Part shown: positions 23,554 through 32,968 of the stretch, one piece after another | Layout: each line of letters begins with the position of its first letter | Numbering within the stretch: position 1 is the first letter of the stretch | Source of the DNA: Rhizobiaceae bacterium | GTDB taxonomy: Bacteria > Pseudomonadota > Alphaproteobacteria > Rhizobiales > Rhizobiaceae | Assembly: GCA_017640615.1 (NCBI GenBank) | Contig: JAEPQK010000002.1 | Span: forward strand, 186,001-250,000 | Length of the DNA: 64,000 nucleotides | Direction: 5' to 3' | The notes under the pieces: generated by a model | Database searches by the model: none | What the model was told of the DNA's origin: nothing | What the model saw: the letters and a program-made list of their open reading frames with translations, nothing else | Position numbers and translations under genes: made by a program

Positions 23554-24720
23554 ATGAGCGCATGCATCGTCGGTTGGGCCCATTTGCCATTTGGCAAGCG
23601 CGAGGGCGAAACCCTCGAAGACATGATTGTTAAGGTCGCCGCTGACGCGATCGACCATGCCGGCATCGAACCCGATCAGGTGGACGAGATCGTACTCGGC
23701 CATTTCAACGCTGGCTTCTCAGCGCAGGATTTTACGGCGAGCCTCGTTCTACAGGCCGATGACCGGCTACGCTTCAAACCGGCGACCCGCGTTGAGAATG
23801 CCTGTGCCACCGGCTCCGCGGCGGTACGGCAGGGCAAGCGCGCGATCGATGCCGGCGCTTCGCGCATCGTTCTTGTGGTCGGTGCTGAGCAGATGACGAC
23901 AACACCCGGTCGCGAGATCGGCCAGAACCTCTTGCGCGCTTCCTACCTGCCTGAGGATGGCGATACACCAGCCGGTTTCGCCGGTGTGTTCGGAAAGATC
24001 GCACACGCATATTTCCAGCGTCACGGCGACCAATCCGACGCGCTGGCGCATATTGCCGCCAAGAACCACAAGAACGGTGTCGACAATCCTTATGCGCAGA
24101 TGCGTAAGGACCTCGGTTTCGACTTCTGCCGTCAGGAAAGCGAAAAGAACCCGTTTGTCGCCGGGCCTCTGAAGCGGACAGACTGTTCGCTGGTGTCCGA
24201 CGGCGCGGCAGCGCTCGTGCTCGCCGATCTGGAAACCGCGCTTACCATGAAGCGCGCAGTCGCTTTTCGCGCCAATGAGCATGTGCAGGACTTCCTGCCG
24301 ATGTCGAAGCGCGACATTCTGCTGTTCGACGGCTGTGCAGAGGCCTGGTCGCGTGCACTGGCCAATGCTCGCGTGAAGCTTGACGATCTGTCATTCGTCG
24401 AGACGCACGACTGCTTCACCATTGCCGAGCTGATCGAATATGAGGCGATGGGTCTAGCGCCGCGCGGCGAGGGCGCCAAGGTCGCGCTTGAGGGCCAGAC
24501 TGAAAAGGGCGGCCGCCTGCCTGTGAACCCCTCTGGCGGTCTGAAAGCCAAGGGCCACCCAATCGGCGCGACCGGCGTTTCCATGCATGTGCTGACTGCG
24601 ATGCAACTCGCAGGCGAGGCTGGCGGTATTCAGGTCGAGGGCGCGAAGCTGGGCGGCATCTTCAACATGGGCGGTGCGGCAGTGGCCAATTACGTCTCGA
24701 TCCTCGAGCGGATCAAATAG
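23554..24720 (+). CDS. Thiolase family protein (SCP-x-like acetyl-CoA acetyltransferase)
   Basis: Thiolase of 388 residues that either condenses two acyl-CoAs or cleaves a 3-ketoacyl-CoA. The nucleophilic cysteine lies in VENACATGSAAVRQGK, and GGLKAKGHPIGATG carries the conserved catalytic histidine. The C-terminal GGIFNMGGAAVAN lacks the second cysteine found in classical thiolases at CxG, a feature of SCP-x-type thiolases. ATG 23554 follows AAGGGAGAACACCC. It is transcribed divergently from the dehydratase-bet genes. Its physiological substrate cannot be read from the sequence. Confidence 0.88.
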   Translation: MSACIVGWAHLPFGKREGETLEDMIVKVAADAIDHAGIEPDQVDEIVLGHFNAGFSAQDFTASLVLQADDRLRFKPATRVENACATGSAAVRQGKRAIDAGASRIVLVVGAEQMTTTPGREIGQNLLRASYLPEDGDTPAGFAGVFGKIAHAYFQRHGDQSDALAHIAAKNHKNGVDNPYAQMRKDLGFDFCRQESEKNPFVAGPLKRTDCSLVSDGAAALVLADLETALTMKRAVAFRANEHVQDFLPMSKRDILLFDGCAEAWSRALANARVKLDDLSFVETHDCFTIAELIEYEAMGLAPRGEGAKVALEGQTEKGGRLPVNPSGGLKAKGHPIGATGVSMHVLTAMQLAGEAGGIQVEGAKLGGIFNMGGAAVANYVSILERIK

Positions 24721-24727
24721 AGCGCTG

Positions 24728-25504
24728 CTAGCGGGGTGCCTCGCTTGCAGTCGCGCTGATTGACGGCCGCAAGGCGACGAGACCCGCTGCTGGAATTTTG
24801 ACGCCGGGCCGATTGAAGTCGAGCCCGGCGACCAGCCCCATAAAGTGCAATTCAAGGCCCGACACCGCGCCGGCGGCGAAACCGATCATGCCGCCCAGCG
24901 TGACATGCAGGTCGTTTGCCTCTTCAGACCAGTCAATGGCGAAGAGTCCGGGGGCAAAATCGCGCCCGGCGGCATTGGGCGGCAGAAAGCCTCCGAACTC
25001 GGGCACATGCCGCAGCACATGAGCAACAAAGGTGTTGGAGTTCGGCCCCGGCCAGATGCGGTAGTCGCCCCGATGCGCGAATGGGTATTCCGCAATCGCT
25101 GCCTCAAATTGCGGGATAAGCCGCACCGCTTCTTCGCCATGCACGGCATGAACGATCCAAGGCGCGTTCGAGTACCATCTGCCGTCGGCCGGATACGCGT
25201 TGTGGCGCACCGGCGAACCCCAACCGACCTTGTCGTAGCGATCGTAGCGGCTGGCACCGGGTTTCTTGACCACGATCCAGCTATGTACTGCGAACGCGCC
25301 TTTCAGCCCGCCAGTGCGCGCAGCCATGAGGTAGACTGCTGCCTCAGGATCGGAATTTGCGGCAGGTAGTACGCCACTTGCCGACCAGTCCGCTGCGCGC
25401 CACGATCCCGGGCGCTCCTTGAACTGCCACCAGGCGAGCGTAAGAAGCGCCGGAGCGATAAAGACGGTAAGTAGGAACAGCATCAGCCGTTTGATGAGAC
25501 GCAT
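24728..25504 (-). CDS. DUF3750 family membrane-anchored protein
   Basis: A 258-residue protein of unknown function with one N-terminal membrane segment (residues about 6-28, MLFLLTVFIAPALLTLAWW). The rest is probably periplasmic, with conserved-looking blocks AFAVHSWIVVKKPG, RYDKVGWGSPV and WPGPNSNTFVAHVLRHVPE that I recall from the DUF3750 family. HSW, HAVHG and the NSNT-F segment could form a peptidase-like site, but that is speculation. It is convergent with the thiolase gene (7 bases apart) and divergent from the asparaginase gene. Confidence 0.78.
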   Translation of the reverse strand: MRLIKRLMLFLLTVFIAPALLTLAWWQFKERPGSWRAADWSASGVLPAANSDPEAAVYLMAARTGGLKGAFAVHSWIVVKKPGASRYDRYDKVGWGSPVRHNAYPADGRWYSNAPWIVHAVHGEEAVRLIPQFEAAIAEYPFAHRGDYRIWPGPNSNTFVAHVLRHVPEFGGFLPPNAAGRDFAPGLFAIDWSEEANDLHVTLGGMIGFAAGAVSGLELHFMGLVAGLDFNRPGVKIPAAGLVALRPSISATASEAPR

Positions 25505-25592
25505 CGCAACCCTTGCGCAGATAAGTCACCAAGGCATAGTTGCCTGAAAACGTCGCACTAAATGACTTTCTGGTGATGAGGCCTGATCCTAA

Positions 25593-26597
25593 ATGACCAA
25601 TCCGGTTCTGGTGGAGGTGCTGCGCGGCGGCATCGTGGAAAGCGTACATCGCGGTGCGGCTATCGTTTGCGATGCCAGCGGCGCGGTGGTTCTGGAGATC
25701 GGAGATGCCGATCAGCCTGTTTTCCCGCGCTCGGCGGTGAAGGCAATCCAGGCTCTGCCGCTGGTGGAAAGCGGCGCGGCGGACAAGTTCGGTTTCGGCA
25801 ATCGCGAGCTCGCGCTAGCTTGTGCTTCCCATTCAGGGGAGGCGGCGCATGCGGAACTGGCCGCCGCAATGCTGGCCTCCGCCGGTCTGGACGAGGCGGC
25901 TTTGGAGTGCGGCGCGCATTGGCCGCTGGGAGATGAGGCGACACGAGCGCTGGCGCGCACGGGCGGCGAGCCTTGCGCGCTGCACAACAACTGCTCCGGC
26001 AAGCACAGCGGCTTCATCTGCACCTGCGTGCAGGAAGGTGTCGATCCGGCTGGTTATGACGGCCGCAATCACCAATCCCAACAGTGGGTGCGCGAAGCCA
26101 TGGAGGCGGTCACGGGCGTGGCTCACGGCGAGGACGTCTGTGCGATCGACGGCTGTTCGATCCCCACCTATGCCGTGCCGCTGCGAAGCCTTGCGCTCGG
26201 TTTCGCCCGCTTGGCGACCGGAACCTCCTTTGGCCCGGAACGCGCTAAGGCCGCACAACGCATTTTCGCCGCCTGTATGGCGGAGCCCTTCTTCGTTGCC
26301 GGCACGGACCGCATGGACACCAAGATCATGGAGGCGGGCAAGGGCCGTGTATTCACCAAGACCGGGGCGGAAGGCGTTTTTTGCGCGGCATTGCCGGAGT
26401 TTGGGCTTGGCATCGCGCTGAAATGCGATGATGGCGCGACGCGCGCGGCGGAAACGATGGTGGCCTCGCTTATCGCACGGCTGTTGAAGGACGATGCCGA
26501 GCTGTCGTCAGCTATCGGTGAGCTTGCACGACCGAAGGTGCTGAGCCGCCGCGGCGCGGAAGTTGGCGAGATCAGACCTGCTGCTGCACTCCGCTAG
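25593..26597 (+). CDS. ansA: L-asparaginase, Rhizobium type (class 3, ReAII/ReAV-like)
   Basis: Hydrolyses L-asparagine to aspartate and ammonia. The 334-residue protein belongs to the rhizobial class, which is unrelated to E. coli asparaginases. Residues corresponding to those described for Rhizobium etli ReAV are present: Ser47 and Lys50 in PRSAVKA, Ser79 in CASHSGE, and the zinc-site residues Cys134 and Lys137 in NNCSGKHSG with Cys188 in DGCSIP. ATG 25593 follows a short divergent region shared with the DUF3750 gene. Its stop shares a CTAG tetranucleotide with the convergent Tat-exported protein gene. Confidence 0.93.
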   Translation: MTNPVLVEVLRGGIVESVHRGAAIVCDASGAVVLEIGDADQPVFPRSAVKAIQALPLVESGAADKFGFGNRELALACASHSGEAAHAELAAAMLASAGLDEAALECGAHWPLGDEATRALARTGGEPCALHNNCSGKHSGFICTCVQEGVDPAGYDGRNHQSQQWVREAMEAVTGVAHGEDVCAIDGCSIPTYAVPLRSLALGFARLATGTSFGPERAKAAQRIFAACMAEPFFVAGTDRMDTKIMEAGKGRVFTKTGAEGVFCAALPEFGLGIALKCDDGATRAAETMVASLIARLLKDDAELSSAIGELARPKVLSRRGAEVGEIRPAAALR

Positions 26598-27961
26598 CTG
26601 GAGTGATTGCGCTCAATCAGCAGGCCGGGAAAGGCGGCTGCGCCGTCACGCGTGAGATCGCCCGTTACGGCTTCGGTCCATCGATGGCCGACAATCGCGC
26701 CATTCGGCGTGTCGTTGATCACGTTGTCGGAGATCACCGCGGTGCCCGTGCCTTCGACAACCGATACAGCGATGCCTTCGCCGGTCTTGCGGATCACGTT
26801 GCCCGTCACGACGACATTGCGCAGGAACGGCCCCCAGCCGAGATGCATGCCGTAACGCGGCGCGTTTTCCACCACATTGCCGGTTACGCTGGTTTCAGCC
26901 TCCACCGTGATGCCGACGCCGAAGCCAGGCGGGTCGGCCTGATAGGGGCCCGACGTCCTCAGGTTGCGCACGATATTGCCGGAGCAGACCGCGAGCCGGC
27001 CACCCTCGTTGAAGTTGACGATTGAGATGCCGTTGGCGGCGCCATCGACAATGTTGTTTGAGACCACTGCGCCTTCGAAAGAGAACTCGGCATAAACCGC
27101 CGTCTCGCCGGAGCGGGAGCAATTGTTGCCGATGATCTGCAGATTGCTGGCACCGTTGGCCCGTATGGCGGAGAAGGCGCAGTCGGAAACTACGTTGTTG
27201 CTCACCACAACATTGCCGGCGCGGTAGACATTGATGCCATTGCCGAAGGGCCCGGTCCCACCATAGAGCGCAGCAATCCGCTCGACGCGGTTGCCGGTCA
27301 CGATCGTTCCGTCGGAGCCAATCTCACTGCGGTGAACCAGAATGCCGCCATTGTCGCAATCGGCAACCGTGTTGTCGGCGATCCTGAGACCGGTCGAGTT
27401 GACGGCGAAAATGGCGGCTTCCGTTGCCGTTGTCACCGTGCTGCGTTCTACCCGACCGCCGCAGCCGTCGAGCACCAGTCCGTATTTGCCGCTGTTGGTG
27501 ATGATGCAGTCGTCAATTGCGAAATGCCGCACAGCGGCGAGATCGACGAGCCCGCGCACGCTATCGATCATGTCGCGGCGCACGCCGTCAAAGCTGATGC
27601 CGGTGAGTTCGACGCGCTCACAGCCGCGGCCGGAAAGCAGGAATTCGCCGCCGCCGAAAAGCAGCTGGGTAGCGCCGGAGATGCCGGCCAACCGCGTGCG
27701 TGCGGGAAGTCTGATGCCGTTCAGCACATAGCTTCCGGCCGCCAGAAAAATCTCAAAGTTCTCTTCGCTTGCCTGCTCCAGCATGCTCTGAAACGCCCGG
27801 CTCTGATCGACCGGGGCGTTGGCGAATACGCCGAACTGCGTCGAATCGACCGCCCCTGCAGGCAGAGTCAGACTGTTTTCGCCAGCCGCTTTTGCACCTA
27901 TCGGCAGGCTGGCTGCGGCCAAACCTGCGGAAACGCCAAAAAACTGCCGCCTGTTCCACAT
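26594..27961 (-). CDS. Tat-exported parallel beta-helix repeat protein (TIGR03808 type)
   Basis: A 455-residue secreted protein of unknown function. It starts with a twin-arginine signal (NRRQFFGVSAGLAAASLPIGAKA). The body is a right-handed beta-helix built of about ten repeats with the pattern V-x-x-N-x-V/I (examples are NTVADCDNGGI, NNVVSDCAFSAI, GNVIRKTGEGI). I recall this layout as family TIGR03808, which is common in Rhizobiales. ATG 27961 is chosen because it places the RR motif at residues 4-5; a longer frame upstream adds 38 residues without a signal. A polysaccharide-binding or -cleaving role is possible but unproven. Confidence 0.85.
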   Translation of the reverse strand: MWNRRQFFGVSAGLAAASLPIGAKAAGENSLTLPAGAVDSTQFGVFANAPVDQSRAFQSMLEQASEENFEIFLAAGSYVLNGIRLPARTRLAGISGATQLLFGGGEFLLSGRGCERVELTGISFDGVRRDMIDSVRGLVDLAAVRHFAIDDCIITNSGKYGLVLDGCGGRVERSTVTTATEAAIFAVNSTGLRIADNTVADCDNGGILVHRSEIGSDGTIVTGNRVERIAALYGGTGPFGNGINVYRAGNVVVSNNVVSDCAFSAIRANGASNLQIIGNNCSRSGETAVYAEFSFEGAVVSNNIVDGAANGISIVNFNEGGRLAVCSGNIVRNLRTSGPYQADPPGFGVGITVEAETSVTGNVVENAPRYGMHLGWGPFLRNVVVTGNVIRKTGEGIAVSVVEGTGTAVISDNVINDTPNGAIVGHRWTEAVTGDLTRDGAAAFPGLLIERNHSS

Positions 27962-28020
27962 CGGCACACGAGCTCCCTTGTTAAGGGGAATCCAGCAGAA
28001 ATCATGCCAATGTACAGAAT

Positions 28021-29424
28021 TCAGGCCGCTTCTTCGAGAAGTTCGTCGAGCCGGATCGTCGGAAGCTGTTCGCAAAAAATCGTGCCTTCCGCAGCGGCGA
28101 CTTCCGGTCGAGCAGGGAGGCTGGGCACATCCGGGTCGATGCCGGTCGGATGTACGGTCGTGCCGATAATCGGCGGCTTGCCTTTGCGCAGTGTTGTAGC
28201 GGCCTGCTCGCGGGCTTCGGCGATACGCTGCTGCACTTTGCCTTCTAGGACGCTGCGTAGCACTCCGCCTTCGGCCTCGATGCGCTCATATTCGGCCCAG
28301 GCAGCGTCGGCCATGGGAACCGCGAGTGCAGCGATGTCGGAATCGCTCGCGTCGCCGGGCAGAAACGTGTTGCCCTCCTGCTGGAAGATCAGCGGCGTGT
28401 TGCGCGCAATGCGACGCGCCTGAGCATCCGGCAGGCCGTGCGGCTGGGTATGTGGGATAATGGAAATTGTGTCTGCTCCGGCGCGCATGGCGGAGAAGCA
28501 GGCCACGGCGTTGCGCAGAATGTTGGATTCGGGATCGCGCAAAGTCAGCATGCGATAGGAGGTTTCGGCGTGAATGACGGCCGGCATATCCGGCACCGAA
28601 TAGCTTGCAAGCAGCCGCGACCAGAGCGAGCGCAGCGCGCTGAACTTGGCGACCGAACGCGCATGCGCCTGATCGACGCTGAGCGCGAAGCCGACATGAG
28701 CGGCTGCGTAAAGCACAGGCTGCCGCGCTTCCTCGAACATGCGCAGATATGTCTTGGCTGAGGCCAGCATGATGCCGAGCTCCTGCTCGGCGGTCGCGCC
28801 CGAGTTGTGGAACACGCGGCCATCGGCCTCAAGCAAAATGCCCGGAACGCCAAGCGCGAAGAACTGCGCCAGCGATTGCGGCATGGAGGCAAGCAGCGCT
28901 TCGATCGACATGCGCAGACGGCCGGTTCCGGCGAACGTGGCAGCCGGGTCGATGCCGAAGGAGACATCGAGCTTGGCTGGGTCGATCTTGCGCTCGGTCA
29001 GAACGCGCACCAGCCAGTCGACCGAGGCACGGCTTTGCGGGTGAAGATCGAGCCTGAGATGCGTTCGCGCCAGAGGCACGTCGGCGAGGGCAGCCATCAG
29101 AGCTTCGGCTTTCGCCGGCAGGCCATAGCCGAACGCGTTGGGGGCATCCTGAAAGACGATCGCGACCCCGGAAGCACCTTGCCGGATATCGTCCAGCGCC
29201 TGCTTGTTGGCACGGACCGGATCGGTGTCGTCCATCCTTTGAACGATGTGTGAAACCTTCGGCGCCGGGTCCGACTTCTTTGCCGCCCCGGCATTGTTTG
29301 CGCCTGTCGCCGACCCGCGTGCGCTATCGCCATTCGAGCGGCCACGTGCGCTCGCTGCACCAGCCTGCGCATGCAGTGGTGCGGAGCGCGAATCGCTGCT
29401 GCGGCCGGCCGAAGTCGAGTTCAT
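28021..29424 (-). CDS. Methylmalonyl-CoA mutase small-subunit-like protein, atypical N-terminus
   Basis: The 467-residue protein carries the TIM-barrel part of the methylmalonyl-CoA mutase family (VQRMDDTDPVRANKQALDD, GASGVAIVFQDAP, AAHVGFALSVDQ, ETSYRMLTLRDPESNILRN). This resembles the non-catalytic small subunit MutA. Two parts are odd. The usual N-terminal dimer segment with a WxxLVxKxLKG block is replaced by about 50 low-complexity residues rich in Ser, Ala, Gly and Arg. There is also no C-terminal cobalamin-binding domain (no DxHxxG). ATG 29424 has GGGAGA upstream and an in-frame stop five codons before it. No large subunit is in the window. Confidence 0.75.
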   Translation of the reverse strand: MNSTSAGRSSDSRSAPLHAQAGAASARGRSNGDSARGSATGANNAGAAKKSDPAPKVSHIVQRMDDTDPVRANKQALDDIRQGASGVAIVFQDAPNAFGYGLPAKAEALMAALADVPLARTHLRLDLHPQSRASVDWLVRVLTERKIDPAKLDVSFGIDPAATFAGTGRLRMSIEALLASMPQSLAQFFALGVPGILLEADGRVFHNSGATAEQELGIMLASAKTYLRMFEEARQPVLYAAAHVGFALSVDQAHARSVAKFSALRSLWSRLLASYSVPDMPAVIHAETSYRMLTLRDPESNILRNAVACFSAMRAGADTISIIPHTQPHGLPDAQARRIARNTPLIFQQEGNTFLPGDASDSDIAALAVPMADAAWAEYERIEAEGGVLRSVLEGKVQQRIAEAREQAATTLRKGKPPIIGTTVHPTGIDPDVPSLPARPEVAAAEGTIFCEQLPTIRLDELLEEAA

Positions 29425-29725
29425 CAGGTCTCCCTATGGCCAATACGCGCAAACCGGGAGCTGCCATGCAAAACGGCAAGGGGTGTTCCAGTCCCAATAG
29501 CCGCAAAGCAGTGTCGCGCCCGCATGCGTGGCCTGCCTGTCCGACATTACGGGTAGGAAGCCTCAGTCGCAATCATGAAGTGGTCTGTTAGAGGGCGGCA
29601 TCGGGTGCGGAAAGCCAGCAGATACCGCGGGGAATCGATTTTCGGCCGAGCATCGACATTGTTGCAACACGCGCACCTCACTATAGGGTACCCCGACAGA
29701 CACGGCCTGAAGGACTGAACAGCGT
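29425..29725. other. Divergent intergenic region, 301 bp
   Basis: Separates the mutase-like gene (minus) from the YjgR-like gene (plus). I looked in all frames on the minus strand for a missing N-terminal mutase segment and found none: a stop lies in frame five codons upstream of ATG 29424. CTATAGG near 29681 could be part of a promoter for the plus-strand gene, but no matching -35 is at the right distance. No repeats or RNA genes seen. Confidence 0.4.
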
Positions 29726-31309
29726 ATGAGCGATGATCTGAGCATTTTCATCGGGGCGAGCCGCAAGCCCGACGACAGCTACCAGCAGGCCGAGGAGCTG
29801 TTGCTCAAATATGCCAACCGGCACGGCATCGTGACCGGCGCTACGGGCACCGGCAAGACGGTGACGCTGCAGGTTCTTTCGGAAGGATTTTCGAATGCGG
29901 GCGTACCGGTGTTCTGCGCTGACGTGAAGGGCGATCTGTCCGGAATTTCGGTTATGGGCGAGGAAAAGGACTTTCTGACCGCCCGCGCCAACACGATCAA
30001 GCTCGACCCCTACGAGATTCAGGAATTCCCGGTCATCTTCTGGGATTTATTCGGTGAAAAGGGTCACCCGATCCGCACCACGATATCTGAGATGGGCCCA
30101 CTTCTTCTGTCGCGGCTGATGAATCTCACCGAGGCTCAGGAAGGTGTGATGAACATCGCGTTCCGCATCGCCGACGAGGAAGGCCTGCTGCTTCTCGACA
30201 TGAAGGACCTGCAGGCGTTGCTCAGGAATATGGCCGAGCGTGCCAGTGAAATCAGCGGCCGGTTCGGCAATGTTTCGAAACAGTCTATCGGCGCCATCCA
30301 GCGATCGTTGCTGATATTGGAAGAACAGGGCGGAGAGCACTTCTTCGGTGAACCGGCTCTGCGCATAGCGGACATCATGCGCACGACGCCCGACGGCCGC
30401 GGTGCGATCAGCGTGTTGGCGGCCGACCGCCTGATGATGAACCCAAGGCTCTACGCTACTTTCCTGCTTTGGCTGATGTCGGAGCTGTTCGAGGAGCTGC
30501 CCGAAGTGGGCGATCCCGACAAGCCGCGGCTGGTCTTCTTCTTCGACGAGGCGCACCTATTGTTCGATGAAGCGCCGCCGGCGCTGATCGAGCGTGTCGA
30601 GCAGGTCGTCCGGCTGATCCGCTCCAAGGGCGTAAGTGTGTTCTTCGTGACGCAGAACCCGCTCGACGTGCCCGACACGGTGTTGTCCCAGCTCGGCAAC
30701 CGCATCCAGCATGCGTTGCGCGCCTATACGCCACGCGAACAGAAAGCGGTACGCACGGCGGCCGATACTTTCCGCCCGAACCCGGACTTCGAGACCTTCG
30801 AAACGATCACGCAGCTCGGCGTTGGCGAAGCACTTGTCTCGACACTTCAGGCCAAGGGCATCCCCTCCGTCGTGCAGCGGACGCTCATCCGCCCTCCTTC
30901 TTCGCGCATGGGGCCGATTAGCAAGGAGGAGCGCCGTAACATCCTCGCCGTCAGCCCGGTTGCCGCGCAGTACGACGAGAGCATTGACCGCGAGTCGGCT
31001 TTCGAATTGTTGCAGAAGCGGGCTGAGAAGGCCGCCAAGGCCGAGGAAGAAGCCCGCTTGCGCGAGGAGCAGGAAGAGCGTGAGGAAGACGAGCGGGAGC
31101 GCAAGAAGGGCTCGCGCTGGACGCTGCCTGATTTCGACGACGATGATGATGACGACCGCCGTCGCCGTAGCTCCAGCCGGCGTAGATCACGCCGCTCGTC
31201 CGGGCGTCAGACGGTTGCCGAGGCGGCCATCAAATCCGTGGTGCGCTCGGTCGGCTCCTCGCTCGGCCGCGCAATCGTGCGTGGAATTCTGGGCAGCCTG
31301 AAACGCTAG
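29726..31309 (+). CDS. HerA-like P-loop ATPase, YjgR/DUF853 family
   Basis: A 527-residue ATPase of the HerA/FtsK superfamily, similar in layout to E. coli YjgR, whose role is not established. The Walker A motif GATGTGKT is at residues 38-45, the Walker B motif LVFFFDEAHLLF is mid-protein, and the sensor region is VFFVTQNPLDVPD. The C-terminal 120 residues are highly charged (a Glu/Arg coiled-coil-like stretch, a run of seven Asp, then Arg/Ser-rich) and end in a short Ala/Val/Arg-rich tail. It is preceded by a 301-bp divergent spacer. DNA or protein translocation is possible. Confidence 0.88.
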   Translation: MSDDLSIFIGASRKPDDSYQQAEELLLKYANRHGIVTGATGTGKTVTLQVLSEGFSNAGVPVFCADVKGDLSGISVMGEEKDFLTARANTIKLDPYEIQEFPVIFWDLFGEKGHPIRTTISEMGPLLLSRLMNLTEAQEGVMNIAFRIADEEGLLLLDMKDLQALLRNMAERASEISGRFGNVSKQSIGAIQRSLLILEEQGGEHFFGEPALRIADIMRTTPDGRGAISVLAADRLMMNPRLYATFLLWLMSELFEELPEVGDPDKPRLVFFFDEAHLLFDEAPPALIERVEQVVRLIRSKGVSVFFVTQNPLDVPDTVLSQLGNRIQHALRAYTPREQKAVRTAADTFRPNPDFETFETITQLGVGEALVSTLQAKGIPSVVQRTLIRPPSSRMGPISKEERRNILAVSPVAAQYDESIDRESAFELLQKRAEKAAKAEEEARLREEQEEREEDERERKKGSRWTLPDFDDDDDDDRRRRSSSRRRSRRSSGRQTVAEAAIKSVVRSVGSSLGRAIVRGILGSLKR

Positions 31310-31312
31310 GTG

Positions 31313-32020
31313 CTAGGCGACACCTGCGCCGCCGACAATAATCTTGGAGCCGTTTTTGACCCGGTCGTAGAGGTCGATCACGTCCTGATTGATCATGCGT
31401 ACGCAGCCTGAAGAGACCGATTTGCCAATCGACCACCATTCCGGCGAGCCATGCACGCGGTATAGCGTGTCTACGCCATCCTTGAAGATATAATGCGCGC
31501 GTGCTCCGAGCGGGTTGTCGAGGCCTGGCGGCATGCCGCCATTTGCGGCGCTGTATTTTTCGAGCTCCGGCTTGCGCAGGATCATCTCCGCCGGAGGCGT
31601 CCAGGTCGGCCATTTGCGCTTCCACTGAATGACGGCATCACCCGACCATTCGAAGCCGGCGCGTCCGAGGCCGACGCCATAGCGCATTGCCCGCCCGCCG
31701 GGCAGCACGAGATACAGGAAGTGGCTCGACGTATCGACGACAACGGTTCCGGCAGCCTGGCCGGTCGGGTCGCGCACCTCCTGGCGATAATATTTGGGGT
31801 CTACCTTGTCGATCGGAACCGCTGGAATGACGTAGCCGCTATCGACCTTCTCGCCATACATGATGCGGAAGTTTTCCGGAGCCGGCGGAGGCGCTGGCGG
31901 CGTCGGCGGTTCGCGCCGGGTCGTACAGCTGGCGGCAAACACGGACATGGCCCCGGCGGCCGAGGCGCCAAGGAAACCGCGCCTCGTCAAACGCGTATCG
32001 AGTTGATCGGAATGCGACAT
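31313..32020 (-). CDS. L,D-transpeptidase (YkuD/ErfK family) lipoprotein with Tat-type signal
   Basis: Periplasmic enzyme that forms 3-3 peptidoglycan cross-links or anchors proteins to peptidoglycan. The 235-residue protein has a twin-arginine signal (TRRGFLGASAAGAMS) followed by a lipobox ending FAASC, with the lipidated cysteine at about residue 32, then a Pro-rich linker. The YkuD active site is HGSPEWWSIGKSVSSGCVRM with the catalytic cysteine in SSGC. ATG 32020 is preceded by GGGGA; a TTG nine codons upstream is less likely. Three bases separate its stop from the convergent ATPase gene. Confidence 0.92.
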   Translation of the reverse strand: MSHSDQLDTRLTRRGFLGASAAGAMSVFAASCTTRREPPTPPAPPPAPENFRIMYGEKVDSGYVIPAVPIDKVDPKYYRQEVRDPTGQAAGTVVVDTSSHFLYLVLPGGRAMRYGVGLGRAGFEWSGDAVIQWKRKWPTWTPPAEMILRKPELEKYSAANGGMPPGLDNPLGARAHYIFKDGVDTLYRVHGSPEWWSIGKSVSSGCVRMINQDVIDLYDRVKNGSKIIVGGAGVA

Positions 32021-32150
32021 GTGTCCCCGTCGTATGGCTGGCCGCAAATTGCGGTTTCGGGGCGCGAATTCGCGCCCTCTCAGTATTCATAGACTGTAAT
32101 TTTGCGGATTCTTGGTGAACGAATTGCTAACCGCAAACCGCCGCTAAGCA

Positions 32151-32828
32151 TCAGGCAGTGTTTGCCAGCCCCTCCAGCGAAGGCAGAATCAGTTCTGGTT
32201 TCAGATCGAAATATTCATCTGGCTGACCGGCTCTGTTGATCCACACGGTTCGGAAACCGAATTTGGCAGCACCTGCAATGTCCCAGCGGTTGGACGACTG
32301 GAAGGAAATCTTGGACGGGTATAGCCGCCAGGCAGTCGTCACGATCTCATAGACTGACGGCTCCGTTTTGAACCGCTGAAGAGCATCGACGGAGAAAACC
32401 TCATCGATGACGGTTTCGAGTGCCGCGGATCGCACTGCGGCTTCCAGCATTGCCGGAGAGCCATTGGAGAGGATCGCAACCTTCGCGCCATCAGCCTTAA
32501 GTGAGCGGAGCGTTGCTGGAACTTCCGGGTAGCAATCGAGCTTCCAATAAGCATCGAGCAGCTGCTGTCTTAGCGCCTTGTCGGCGCTGGGCACTTTGGC
32601 GAAGGCGTAGTCGAGCGCCTGCTCGGTCAGGTCCCAGAAATCCTGATAGGCGCCCATGAGCGTGCGCACCCATGAATATTCAAGTTGTTTGGCGCGCCAG
32701 ATTTCCGAAAGCAGCTGGCCGTCCGGGCCGATCTCGCCGGCGAAGCGCCGGACGGCTGCGTGCACGTCGAACAACGTGCCGTAAGCGTCGAAAACATATG
32801 CGGAATAGGTGGGAGTGGAAGTTGCCAT
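32151..32828 (-). CDS. Haloacid dehalogenase, type II
   Basis: HAD-superfamily hydrolase of 225 residues resembling L-2-haloacid dehalogenases, which turn L-2-haloacids into D-2-hydroxy acids. The nucleophile Asp lies in YVFDAYGTLFD, the Ser of LSNGSP is motif II, the Lys of RFKTEPSVYE is motif III, and SSNRWDIAGAAKFGF is the dehalogenase-type motif IV. ATG 32828 is used; a start 13 codons upstream adds no family-like sequence. It is divergent from the ilvE-like gene with 140 bases between starts. Its true substrate may be a phosphate ester. Confidence 0.88.
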   Translation of the reverse strand: MATSTPTYSAYVFDAYGTLFDVHAAVRRFAGEIGPDGQLLSEIWRAKQLEYSWVRTLMGAYQDFWDLTEQALDYAFAKVPSADKALRQQLLDAYWKLDCYPEVPATLRSLKADGAKVAILSNGSPAMLEAAVRSAALETVIDEVFSVDALQRFKTEPSVYEIVTTAWRLYPSKISFQSSNRWDIAGAAKFGFRTVWINRAGQPDEYFDLKPELILPSLEGLANTA

Positions 32829-32968
32829 TACGGAACTCGTTGAAGCGCAATGGAAGACCACGGTCAAGGCCGCTAGGGGCTGGCCCTATCACTTCCCGGC
32901 GAACAATGATTGACGTGGCAGGGGAAAGCCTCTTCCATGCCCGAAATCTGAAATACAGGAAGATACTT

